DNA from: Shewanella sp. CG12_big_fil_rev_8_21_14_0_65_47_15 | GTDB taxonomy: Bacteria > Pseudomonadota > Gammaproteobacteria > Enterobacterales > Shewanellaceae | DNA: 64,000 nucleotides | Assembly (NCBI RefSeq): GCF_002783505.1 | Contig: NZ_PFGL01000022.1 | Coordinates: 1-64,000, forward strand | Reading direction: 5' to 3' | Part shown: one piece after another, positions 8,191 through 17,500 of the stretch | Layout: the number at the start of each line of letters is the position of its first letter | Numbering within the stretch: the first letter of the stretch is position 1 | The notes under the pieces: generated by a model | What the model saw: the letters and a program-made list of their open reading frames with translations, nothing else | Told to the model about the DNA's origin: nothing | Database searches by the model: none | Position numbers and translations under genes: made by a program

Positions 8191-9318
8191 ATGTCAGAAG
8201 CTAAAAAGTTAAGTGGCGCGGGATTACGTGGCCAGAGCGCAGGGGAAACCTCATTAAGTACAGTGGGCGTTTCAGGCAGTGGTCTCACATACCGTGGTTA
8301 TGATGTGAAGGATCTGGGCGAAAACGCCACCTTCGAAGAAGTTGCCTACCTTATTCTTTACGGTGAACTGCCAACCCAGGCCCAATTAGACGCCTATAAG
8401 AGCAAACTCAAAGGTCTGCGCGGTCTGCCACAGGCATTAAAAGAAGTGTTAGAGCGCATTCCAGCCGACACTCACCCAATGGATGTGATGCGCACTGGCT
8501 GTTCTATGTTGGGTAACTTAGAAGCCGAACATAACTTTAGCGAACAGAGTGAAATTGCCGACCGTTTACTGGCCGCTTTCCCATCGATCATCTGTTACTG
8601 GTATCGCTTTAGCCACGATGGTGTACGTATCGATACCGAAACCCAAGACGAGCAAATTGGCGCGCACTTCCTGCATTTATTACACGGTAAAGCGCCGTCT
8701 GAATTGCATGCTAAAGTGATGGACGTATCGTTGATTCTTTATGCAGAACATGAGTTTAACGCATCAACCTTTACCGCGCGCGTCTGTGCTTCCACCCTGT
8801 CTGACATGCATTCCTGCGTGACAGGTGCTATCGGTTCACTGCGCGGCCCGCTGCATGGCGGCGCGAACGAAGCGGCCATGGAACTTATCCAAGATATGAA
8901 AGATGAAGCCGATGCCCGCGATATTCTGATGGGTAAGTTAGAGCGTAAAGACAAGATCATGGGCTTTGGTCACGCGATTTACCGCGAATCGGATCCACGT
9001 AACGCCATTATCAAAGAATGGTCTGAAAAGCTGGCCGCCGATTATGGTGATGATCGCCTCTACCGCGTATCGGTAGCCTGTGAAGCCCTGATGTGGGAAC
9101 AGAAAAAACTCTTCTGTAATGCTGACTTCTTCCACGCCAGCGCTTATCACTTTATGGGCATTCCGACTAAATTGTTTACCCCTATTTTCGTGTGTTCACG
9201 GGTAACGGGTTGGGCGGCGCATGTGATGGAGCAACGCTCTAACAACCGCATCATTCGCCCAAGTGCCGATTATGTGGGCGTAGCACCCCGTAAAGTGGTG
9301 CCGATTGCTAACCGTTAA
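8191..9318 (+). CDS. prpC: 2-methylcitrate synthase
   Basis: PrpC condenses propionyl-CoA with oxaloacetate to 2-methylcitrate. This 375-residue protein shows citrate-synthase-family blocks: RGYDVKDL near the N terminus, LHGGANEAAM and GFGHAIYRESDPRN with the active-site histidines, and the C-terminal RPSADYVG. The length fits the short PrpC class and not the longer hexameric GltA. A good ribosome site (GGAAGGGAAG) precedes the ATG. The 138-bp gap from prpB holds no gene. Confidence 0.95.
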   Translation: MSEAKKLSGAGLRGQSAGETSLSTVGVSGSGLTYRGYDVKDLGENATFEEVAYLILYGELPTQAQLDAYKSKLKGLRGLPQALKEVLERIPADTHPMDVMRTGCSMLGNLEAEHNFSEQSEIADRLLAAFPSIICYWYRFSHDGVRIDTETQDEQIGAHFLHLLHGKAPSELHAKVMDVSLILYAEHEFNASTFTARVCASTLSDMHSCVTGAIGSLRGPLHGGANEAAMELIQDMKDEADARDILMGKLERKDKIMGFGHAIYRESDPRNAIIKEWSEKLAADYGDDRLYRVSVACEALMWEQKKLFCNADFFHASAYHFMGIPTKLFTPIFVCSRVTGWAAHVMEQRSNNRIIRPSADYVGVAPRKVVPIANR

Positions 9319-9383
9319 TGTTTAAAAACATGAACTGGCGCTAAGGCGTCAGTTTCTCTTTAAGATCTCCAATAGATCATGTG

Positions 9384-12002
9384 ATGAGCACCGATGTTAT
9401 GAGCACTATCATAAATACCCAGTACCGCAAGCCCTTACCAGGCACTGCACTCGACTATTTCGATACCCGTGAGGCCGTTGAGGCCATTGCCCCCGGCAGC
9501 TATGCTAAGCTCCCCTACACCTCACGCGTGCTGGCGGAAAACTTAGTCCGCCGCTGCGATCCAGCGGTACTCACCGACTCGCTGAAACAGATTATCGAAT
9601 CTAAGCAAGAACTGGATTTCCCTTGGTTTCCCGCCCGCGTGGTCTGCCACGATATTTTAGGCCAAACCGCCCTCGTCGACCTTGCGGGTCTGCGTGATGC
9701 CATTGCCGCCAAGGGGGGCGATCCGGCCAAAGTTAACCCTGTAGTACCAACCCAACTGATTGTGGATCATTCCCTCGCAGTGGAATACGGCGGTTACGAT
9801 AAAGATGCCTTTGCAAAAAACCGCGCCATCGAAGACAGACGCAACGAAGACAGATTCCACTTTATCAATTGGACTCAAAAGGCCTTTAAAAACATCGATG
9901 TTATCCCGCAAGGGAACGGCATCATGCATCAAATTAACCTAGAGCGTATGTCACCTGTAGTGCATGCTCGCGACGGTGTCGCCTTCCCGGATACCTTAGT
10001 CGGCACCGACAGCCATACACCACACGTTGATGCACTCGGCGTTATCGCCATTGGTGTCGGTGGCTTAGAAGCCGAGAGCGTGATGCTAGGCCGCGCATCC
10101 TATATGCGCCTGCCAGACATTATCGGTGTCGAGCTAACGGGCAAGCCGCAAGCTGGCATCACGGCGACCGACATCGTACTGGCGCTTACCGAATTTTTAC
10201 GCGCACAAAAAGTGGTGTCCTCTTATCTAGAGTTCTTCGGCGAAGGCGCTGCGGCGCTGACACTGGGCGATCGCGCCACCATTTCGAACATGACGCCTGA
10301 ATTTGGCGCCACCGCCGCCATGTTCTATATCGATCAACAAACGCTGGATTATTTGACCTTAACCGGCCGCGAAGCCGACCAAGTCAAACTGGTTGAAACC
10401 TATGCTAAAACTGCAGGTTTGTGGAGCGATGACTTAAAACAGGCCGAATATCCACGCGTATTACACTTTGACCTCTCGTCAGTGGTACGCACCATTGCCG
10501 GCCCGTCGAATCCACATGCTCGGGTGCCAACCTCGGAACTCGCCGAGCGCGGCATTAGCGGTGTGGTCGAAAACGAACCTGGCCTAATGCCAGATGGCGC
10601 CGTGATTATCGCCGCCATCACCAGCTGCACTAACACCAGCAATCCACGTAACGTGATTGCCGCCGGCCTAATTGCCCGCAACGCCAACGCCAAAGGCTTA
10701 AGCCGCAAACCTTGGGTCAAAACCTCACTGGCCCCCGGTTCCAAAGCGGTACAACTCTATTTAGAAGAAGCCAATTTATTACCCGAGCTTGAGCAACTTG
10801 GCTTTGGGATTGTCGGCTTTGCCTGCACCACCTGTAACGGTATGAGCGGCGCGCTGGACCCTGTGATCCAAAAAGAAGTGATCGACCGCGATTTATACGC
10901 CACCGCCGTATTATCGGGCAACCGTAACTTCGATGGCCGCATCCATCCCTATGCCAAACAAGCCTTCTTGACATCGCCACCATTGGTGGTCGCCTACGCG
11001 ATTGCCGGCACCATACGTTTCGATATCGAAAAGGATGTGCTGGGATTAGATAAAGACGGCAACCCAGTCAAACTGATTGATATCTGGCCATCGGATGCAG
11101 AAATCGATGCCGTGATTGCATCAAGCGTCAAGCCCGAGCAGTTCCGCAAAGTGTACGAGCCCATGTTTGATTTAGCCGTCGATTACGGCGAGCAAATCAG
11201 CCCACTGTACGACTGGCGCCCACAGTCTACCTATATTCGCCGCCCCCCTTATTGGGAAGGCGCATTGGCTGGAGAGCGCACATTAAAAGGCATGCGACCG
11301 CTAGCGGTGCTGGGTGACAACATCACCACAGACCATTTATCGCCATCGAACGCCATTATGATGGACAGCGCCGCAGGCGAATATCTGCACAAAATGGGCT
11401 TGCCGGAGGAAGACTTTAACTCCTACGCCACCCACAGGGGCGATCACTTAACCGCCCAGCGCGCAACCTTTGCCAACCCTAAGCTTAAAAACGAAATGGC
11501 GCTGGTTGATGGCAAGGTACAGCAAGGCTCACTAACGCGTATCGAACCCGAAGGCCAAGTCATCCGCATGTGGGAAGCGATTGAAACCTATATGGAACGT
11601 AAGCAGCCGCTGATCATCATAGCGGGCGCCGACTACGGCCAAGGATCGTCCCGCGACTGGGCCGCCAAAGGCGTACGTTTAGCGGGTGTAGAGGCCATTG
11701 TCGCCGAAGGTTTCGAGCGTATTCATCGCACTAACTTAGTGGGTATGGGCGTGCTGCCGCTGGAGTTTAAAGCCGGTGAAAACCGTGCAACCTATGGCAT
11801 AGATGGCACCGAAGTGTTCGATGTGCTCGGCACGCCAGCGCCAAGGGCAGATTTGACTGTCGTTATCAACCGTAAAAACGGTGAGCGCATCGAAGTGCCA
11901 GTAACCTGTCGCCTCGATACCGCCGAAGAAGTGTCGATCTACGAGGCGGGCGGCGTATTGCAACGCTTTGCTCAGGACTTTTTAGAGTCAAACCTGAAGT
12001 AA
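9384..12002 (+). CDS. acnD: Fe/S-dependent 2-methylcitrate dehydratase AcnD
   Basis: AcnD dehydrates 2-methylcitrate to 2-methyl-trans-aconitate and, with PrpF, replaces PrpD. The protein is about 872 residues, an aconitase-A-type enzyme. The three cysteines that hold the 4Fe-4S cluster are visible: SCTNTSNP (C416) and ACTTCNG (C482, C485), numbered from 9381. The swivel domain begins near residue 690, with GADYGQGSSRDWAAKG. The start is ambiguous among GTG 9381, ATG 9384 and ATG 9399; the last gives MSTIINTQYRK and may be the real one. Such oxygen-sensitive enzymes depend on Fe/S assembly. Confidence 0.95.
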   Translation: MSTDVMSTIINTQYRKPLPGTALDYFDTREAVEAIAPGSYAKLPYTSRVLAENLVRRCDPAVLTDSLKQIIESKQELDFPWFPARVVCHDILGQTALVDLAGLRDAIAAKGGDPAKVNPVVPTQLIVDHSLAVEYGGYDKDAFAKNRAIEDRRNEDRFHFINWTQKAFKNIDVIPQGNGIMHQINLERMSPVVHARDGVAFPDTLVGTDSHTPHVDALGVIAIGVGGLEAESVMLGRASYMRLPDIIGVELTGKPQAGITATDIVLALTEFLRAQKVVSSYLEFFGEGAAALTLGDRATISNMTPEFGATAAMFYIDQQTLDYLTLTGREADQVKLVETYAKTAGLWSDDLKQAEYPRVLHFDLSSVVRTIAGPSNPHARVPTSELAERGISGVVENEPGLMPDGAVIIAAITSCTNTSNPRNVIAAGLIARNANAKGLSRKPWVKTSLAPGSKAVQLYLEEANLLPELEQLGFGIVGFACTTCNGMSGALDPVIQKEVIDRDLYATAVLSGNRNFDGRIHPYAKQAFLTSPPLVVAYAIAGTIRFDIEKDVLGLDKDGNPVKLIDIWPSDAEIDAVIASSVKPEQFRKVYEPMFDLAVDYGEQISPLYDWRPQSTYIRRPPYWEGALAGERTLKGMRPLAVLGDNITTDHLSPSNAIMMDSAAGEYLHKMGLPEEDFNSYATHRGDHLTAQRATFANPKLKNEMALVDGKVQQGSLTRIEPEGQVIRMWEAIETYMERKQPLIIIAGADYGQGSSRDWAAKGVRLAGVEAIVAEGFERIHRTNLVGMGVLPLEFKAGENRATYGIDGTEVFDVLGTPAPRADLTVVINRKNGERIEVPVTCRLDTAEEVSIYEAGGVLQRFAQDFLESNLK

Positions 12003-12095
12003 CACTCGCGCTAAAAAGGCGGTCATGCCAATTGAGCATCACCGCCTTTGATATCGACACTAACCTGTATCGCTATTCCCCTTGGAGTTAATAGC

Positions 12096-13307
12096 ATGAG
12101 TAACAATCTTTTCCCGCCCCAAATCAAAGTCGCCGCAACCTATATGCGTGGCGGCACCAGCAAGGGCGTATTTTTCCGACTGCAGGATTTGCCTAAAGCC
12201 GCACAAGTTGCTGGCCCTGCTCGTGATGCGCTACTGCTGCGAGTGATTGGCAGCCCAGATCCTTACGGCAAACAAATCGATGGCATGGGCGGCGCCACCT
12301 CGAGCACCAGTAAAACCGTGATTTTATCCAAAAGCACTCAGGCCGATCACGATGTGGATTACCTGTTCGGCCAAGTGGCTATCGACAAACCCTTTGTCGA
12401 TTGGAGCGGTAACTGTGGCAATTTAACCGCTGCCGTCGGCGCTTTCGCCATCAGCAATGGTTTAATTGATGCGGCACGTATTCCACAAAATGGCATTTGT
12501 ACCGTGCGAATTTGGCAGGCCAACATAGGCAAAACCATTATCGCCCATGTGCCCATCACTAAAGGTGAAGTGCAGGAAACCGGTGATTTTGAGCTCGATG
12601 GTGTGACCTTTCCCGCCGCCGAAGTGCAAATCGAGTTTATGAACCCGGCTGCCGACGAAGATGCCAATTCTAACGGAGGGAGTGGCAGCATGTTCCCTAC
12701 GGGCAACGTCGTCGATGTGCTAGACGTGCCGGGGATTGGCAGTTTTAAGGCCACTATGATCAACGCAGGCATTCCCACCATATTTATCAATGCAGAGGAT
12801 TTAGGCTACACAGGCACTGAGCTGCAGGATGATATCAACGGGGATAACGCCGCGCTGGCTAAGTTTGAAACCATTCGCGCCTATGGGGCTGTGCGTATGG
12901 GCTTAATTTCACATATTGATGAAGCCATTACACGCCAACATACACCTAAGGTTGCCTTTGTCGCTAAGCCAAAAGCCTATGTGTCATCGAGCGGAAAATC
13001 GGTGGCAGCAGAGGATATCGATTTATTAGTGCGAGCCCTGTCCATGGGCAAACTGCACCACGCCATGATGGGCACGGCGGCGGTAGCAATTGGTACTGCA
13101 GCGGCGATCCCCGGCACCTTAGTCAACTTAGCCGCAGGTGGCGGTCAAAAAAGCGCGGTGCGTTTCGGCCATCCCTCAGGCACCTTACGGGTTGGCGCAG
13201 AGGCGTCAATGGTTGATGGCGAATGGACAGTGGTTAAAGCCATTATGAGCCGCAGCGCCCGGGTGCTGATGGAAGGTTCAGTACGCGTACCGAGCGAGTG
13301 TTTCTAA
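12096..13307 (+). CDS. prpF: AcnD-accessory protein / 2-methylaconitate isomerase PrpF
   Basis: PrpF isomerises 2-methyl-trans-aconitate to the cis form so that it can re-enter the cycle. The protein is 403 residues from the ATG at 12096, which has GGAG eight bases upstream; an upstream TTG frame is not credible. It has the diaminopimelate-epimerase-like fold signature: MRGGTSKGV near the N terminus, GGATSSTSKT, SGNCGNLTAAVG, and the C-terminal MGTAAVAIGTAAAIPG. It lies 93 bp after acnD, its usual partner. A Ser/Gly-rich insertion (DANSNGGSGSMF) interrupts an otherwise conserved loop. Confidence 0.95.
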   Translation: MSNNLFPPQIKVAATYMRGGTSKGVFFRLQDLPKAAQVAGPARDALLLRVIGSPDPYGKQIDGMGGATSSTSKTVILSKSTQADHDVDYLFGQVAIDKPFVDWSGNCGNLTAAVGAFAISNGLIDAARIPQNGICTVRIWQANIGKTIIAHVPITKGEVQETGDFELDGVTFPAAEVQIEFMNPAADEDANSNGGSGSMFPTGNVVDVLDVPGIGSFKATMINAGIPTIFINAEDLGYTGTELQDDINGDNAALAKFETIRAYGAVRMGLISHIDEAITRQHTPKVAFVAKPKAYVSSSGKSVAAEDIDLLVRALSMGKLHHAMMGTAAVAIGTAAAIPGTLVNLAAGGGQKSAVRFGHPSGTLRVGAEASMVDGEWTVVKAIMSRSARVLMEGSVRVPSECF

Positions 13308-13362
13308 TCGTTTATCTGGTTTTAGATTTAATCGCTAAAGGCGCACAAGGAAGATAACTCAA

Positions 13363-14226
13363 ATGAAAAAAACAACGGCATTACGACAAATGCTGAGTGG
13401 TAGCGATATTCACGTCGCACCCGGTGTTTACGATGGTATGACCGCACGTTTAGCCGAACAAACGGGTTTTAAGCTGATTTACGCCAGTGGTGGCGCGATT
13501 GCGAGAAGTTGTGGTTTCCCCGATATAGGCATGCTGAGCTTTAGCGAAGTGTTGCATCGACTAGAACAGATGGTCGAAGTGACCCAAGTGCCCATCATTG
13601 CGGATGCGGATACTGGATTTGGTAATGCCATCAATGTCAGTCGTACAGTGAAAGCCTTTGAGCGAGCGGGTGTCGCAGCATTGCACTTGGAAGATCAAAC
13701 CTTTCCAAAGCGTTGCGGCCATCTGAATGATAAATCTTTGGTGAGTACCCAAGAAATGGTGCACAAGATCCGTGTCGCCAAAGATAGTCAAACTGATCCA
13801 GATTTTATCTTAATTGCCCGCACGGATGCGATCGCCGTTGAAGGATTCGACGCTGCGATAGAACGCTCACAAGCGTATTTAGCGGCAGGTGCCGACGTGA
13901 TTTTTGTCGAAGCGCCCGAAACCGTTGAGCAAATTGATCTAATCGCTAAGCATATCAAGCAGCCTAAGCTCATCAATATGTTCCACAGCGGTAAAACACC
14001 GCTGGTGTCGAAGGACAGACTGCAAGCATTGGGATACAAGTTCATTATTATTCCCTCTGACTTACAGCGAGCGACAATCCATGCTTGTCAGCACACCTTA
14101 CGCACCATTCTCGAGCAGGGTGACAGTGGCAGCATTGCCGAGCAGATGGTGTCGTTTGCAGAGCGTGAACGGATCATAAACACACAAGCATATTTAGATC
14201 TTGATCTCGGTTATACCCATAACTGA
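13363..14226 (+). CDS. Second isocitrate lyase/PEP mutase superfamily protein in the prp operon
   Basis: This 287-residue protein resembles PrpB (shared DADTGFGNAINVSRTVKAFE and KRCGH at 116-120 with Cys118) but diverges in the active-site loops and in the C-terminal half. Carbon-carbon lyases of this superfamily include methylisocitrate lyase, dimethylmalate lyase and oxaloacetate decarboxylase. The catalytic Cys and metal-binding Asp residues are present, so it is likely active. It follows prpF by 55 bp and is the last gene before a strong terminator, so it is co-transcribed. It could be a PrpB variant for a related methylated acid, or an oxaloacetate decarboxylase. The substrate is unknown. 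Confidence 0.85.
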   Translation: MKKTTALRQMLSGSDIHVAPGVYDGMTARLAEQTGFKLIYASGGAIARSCGFPDIGMLSFSEVLHRLEQMVEVTQVPIIADADTGFGNAINVSRTVKAFERAGVAALHLEDQTFPKRCGHLNDKSLVSTQEMVHKIRVAKDSQTDPDFILIARTDAIAVEGFDAAIERSQAYLAAGADVIFVEAPETVEQIDLIAKHIKQPKLINMFHSGKTPLVSKDRLQALGYKFIIIPSDLQRATIHACQHTLRTILEQGDSGSIAEQMVSFAERERIINTQAYLDLDLGYTHN

Positions 14227-14260
14227 GATGCACCCGCTATAGCCTTAAAATAGTTTAACC

Positions 14261-14300
14261 AAAGACCTTGCTTTCCCCCTTCCGGCAAGGTCTTTTTATT
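14261..14300 (+). terminator. Intrinsic terminator of the prp operon
   Basis: AAAGACCTTGC (14261-14271) pairs with GCAAGGTCTTT (14285-14295) across a 13-nt loop, followed by a T-rich tract (TTTTTATTTTAT). It lies 35 bp after the last lyase gene and ends the operon. Confidence 0.88.
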
Positions 14301-14552
14301 TTATGTATACATATACCTTCCACAAAAGAACGGCTAATTGTATGTTGGCATACTGTAAAAAATGCTAAGCTTCCTAGGCCGTATAAGAATAATAAACATA
14401 TTAATACCCTGTAAGAACGCCTATGTTGCGCTGATCTACCTTTGTTTTTACTGAATGGGTCTATTTGCTCGGTTATACGCTAGCCCCCAATAAAACCAAG
14501 GTGAACAATACCCACGCTATGGGGATAAAAGGGTTATTTGATAGGGGTAAAT
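14301..14552 (+). other. Intergenic promoter region of the sensor gene
   Basis: About 250 bp, AT-rich at first, with no coding potential on either strand. It should hold the promoter of the large sensor gene. I see no clear operator or hairpin, and no copy of the GntR operator found upstream of the prp genes. Confidence 0.5.
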
Positions 14553-17500
14553 TTGAGTCTACAAATCCATCGGCTAGTGCTAATCACTCTTTGTGCCCTG
14601 AGTTTATTTAGCTTTTCACTCAAAGGGGTTTCCCAACCTTTAAGTGCTGCTAACACTCAACTGAAGTTTGAACATATTCGCAGCGAGAACGGGCTCAATC
14701 AAAACACTATCACCAGTCTATTTATGGATAGTGCTGGCATGCTTTGGATTGGCACTCAAGATGGTCTGCATGGCTACAATGGCCATAACTTCAACCTATT
14801 CATCCACTCCCCTAATGATCCTACCAGCATTTCTGAAAGTTATGTTTCAGATATTATCCAAGATGCCGATGGCTACATCTGGGTGGGCACCTTTAGCCAA
14901 GGGGTAAATCGGCTCGATCTCAAGACTGGCTCCTTTGAACGTTTTGGGCTAGAGCAAGGATTAACAGATCTTAGGGTGACTAGACTCAATATCGTTGGTA
15001 ATACCCTCTGGATTGGCACTCAAGGTGGGCTATTTTCCCTATCAACCAGAACGCAGCGGATCAGCCAAGTCAACTTAGGCAACAGTGTCGAGCCCTATAT
15101 CACCAGTCTCGCCAATGTTGAAAATACCTATTTGCTCACGGGGACACAGAATAGCGGCACCTTTGCAGTGAGCAGTAACACTATTACCCGCCTCAATGTG
15201 CCGCAAAACTTGACCGCCCATCAAATTAAAGCCAATTCGACACGTTCCATCACCTTAGCGCTCGGTAATCAACTATGGCACTACGATCTCATCAGCCAAC
15301 AGGGTGAAGTGCTATGGCAAACCGAAAATAACACTGCTTATATTAAAGATTTTATCCAAACGCCCCTCGGACGCTTCTGGGCAGTGGGTCCAGAGGCGGG
15401 CCTCATCCAACTGGATAGAAAGGGAGGACAGTTAGCGGCCACCTATCATAAATACGATACCAAACGCGCAGACAGTATCAGTGAAAACAATATATTAAGT
15501 CTGTTACAGGATCCCTTTGGTAATCTATGGCTCGGCGCCAGCTACTCAGGGCTCAATAAGATCAACACTCGCCGCCAGTATTTCCAGCATCTATTTGAAT
15601 ATACTACCGAGTTACCGCAACAGAGTAATAATATTCGAGCGCTATTTCGCAGCCAGGATGGTGCACTCTGGATAGGTACTGAAGGTGCAGGCCTTAAACG
15701 GCTTCCCCCCAATAGCCATCAGTACCAGTATTATTCGTCTCACTTTGCTAAGGCACTCGGGGTCGAGCTACCTAATTTAAATTTAATACTGCGCGATATT
15801 ACCCAAGATAAGCAGGGGAGCATTTGGTTTGCCAGCAACTATGGTTTAGGGCGATTAACCCCCAATGGAAAGTTCACCCTACTTAACGTCAGCAACAGTC
15901 AAGATCAGACCTCGGAGGCAAACTATATCCGCAGTATAGAAATGGATGGCCAAGACAGGCTTTGGATTGCCACTTCCCACGCCCTCTATCGCAAAATCAC
16001 TGATAAAGATGAGTTTATCTCTGTGCCGCTCACCGATATTGAAGGCTTTTATCCTGCACAAAATATATTAGTTACCCTTAGAGCAGACAAAAACATCCTG
16101 TGGATAGGTTCACTCAATGGGTTAGTTAAGCTCGATATGCAAACGGGATTGGGCCAAGCGTTTACCCATCAACCCGATGACAAAAACAGCATTATCAATA
16201 ACCGTGTACGGGATGTTTTGATCACCGCCAATGGGGATACTTGGTTTGCTACCCATGGCGGGATCAGCAAGCTCTCATCTAATGCCCCCAATGCGGGTTT
16301 TAGCCACTACACCCGCGAGCAGGGGCTGCCCAGTGATACTATCTATGCTCTACTCGAAGATGAAAAACATGATATTTGGTTTAGCAGTAACGCTGGGGTT
16401 GGCAAGCTGAATCCCATGACTAACAAGATTATCAATTTCAATGAGCAAGAAGGCCTGCAGGCATTGGAGTTTAATGGTGGCGTAAAACTCAAGGACCATG
16501 ATGGTGACCTCTGGTTTGGTGGTATCCATGGCATAAACCGCTTTAATCCCAAGACCATTCCCGATCAACGGGATGAGGCCAAAGTGGCTTTAACCGCCTA
16601 TAAGATCGCAGGCAAAAACCACACAATTTTAGATCTAAGCCGCCCCCCTCAAATCGTGATGCACTACGATGATCAACTGGTGAGTTTTGAAGTGACCTCA
16701 TTGGACTTTAGCTATACGGGTAAAAACCGTTTTAGCTATTTCCTTGAAGGTTTTGATAATCAGTGGCACGACTTACCCTCCGGCAATGAAATCACCTTTA
16801 CCAATATTAACCCTGGAAAATACGTGCTACATGTTCGCCATTCCCTGCAATACAACGGTGAAGGCACTTATGCGCTACTCGTCGACCTAAGAGTGCAGGC
16901 CCCTTTCTATCGCACCCAGCTTGCCTATGTCTTTTACTGTCTCATCGCTGTTATCTTATTGATTTGGTTTATCCTCTGGCGCAAACGAAAACGCCAACAG
17001 CAACAAGAGTTTGAAACCAGTATCCGCGCCTCGGAGGAACGCCTCAAACTCGCCCTATGGGCATCTGGTGATGGGATGTGGGACTGGAATATCAAAGAGA
17101 ACCGAGTCTACCGCACGAATATGGACAGCTCTATTCCCCAGTGGAGCGGCCATCATCTGTTACATGAAAGCATCCATCCCGAGGATAGAGAAAAATTTAA
17201 ACATGAGTTAGCCGAACACCTGCAAGGCCGCACGCCTTTTTTTGAGGTCGAGTATCGCATTGAACGCTCTCCCGGCAATTGGATTTGGATCTTAGAACGC
17301 GGCAAAGTGGTAGAGAGTGACGGTAATCATCAAGCCATACGCATGACGGGCACAAGCCGCAATATCACTTCCCGTAAACTGATTGAGAATGAGCTAATAC
17401 TCTCCTCTCAAGTACTCAACAGCATGAACGAGGCCGTAGTTGTGGCGAGCTTAGATTATCGTATCCGCTCGGTGAATCCGGCGTTTTGTGCCATTACGGG

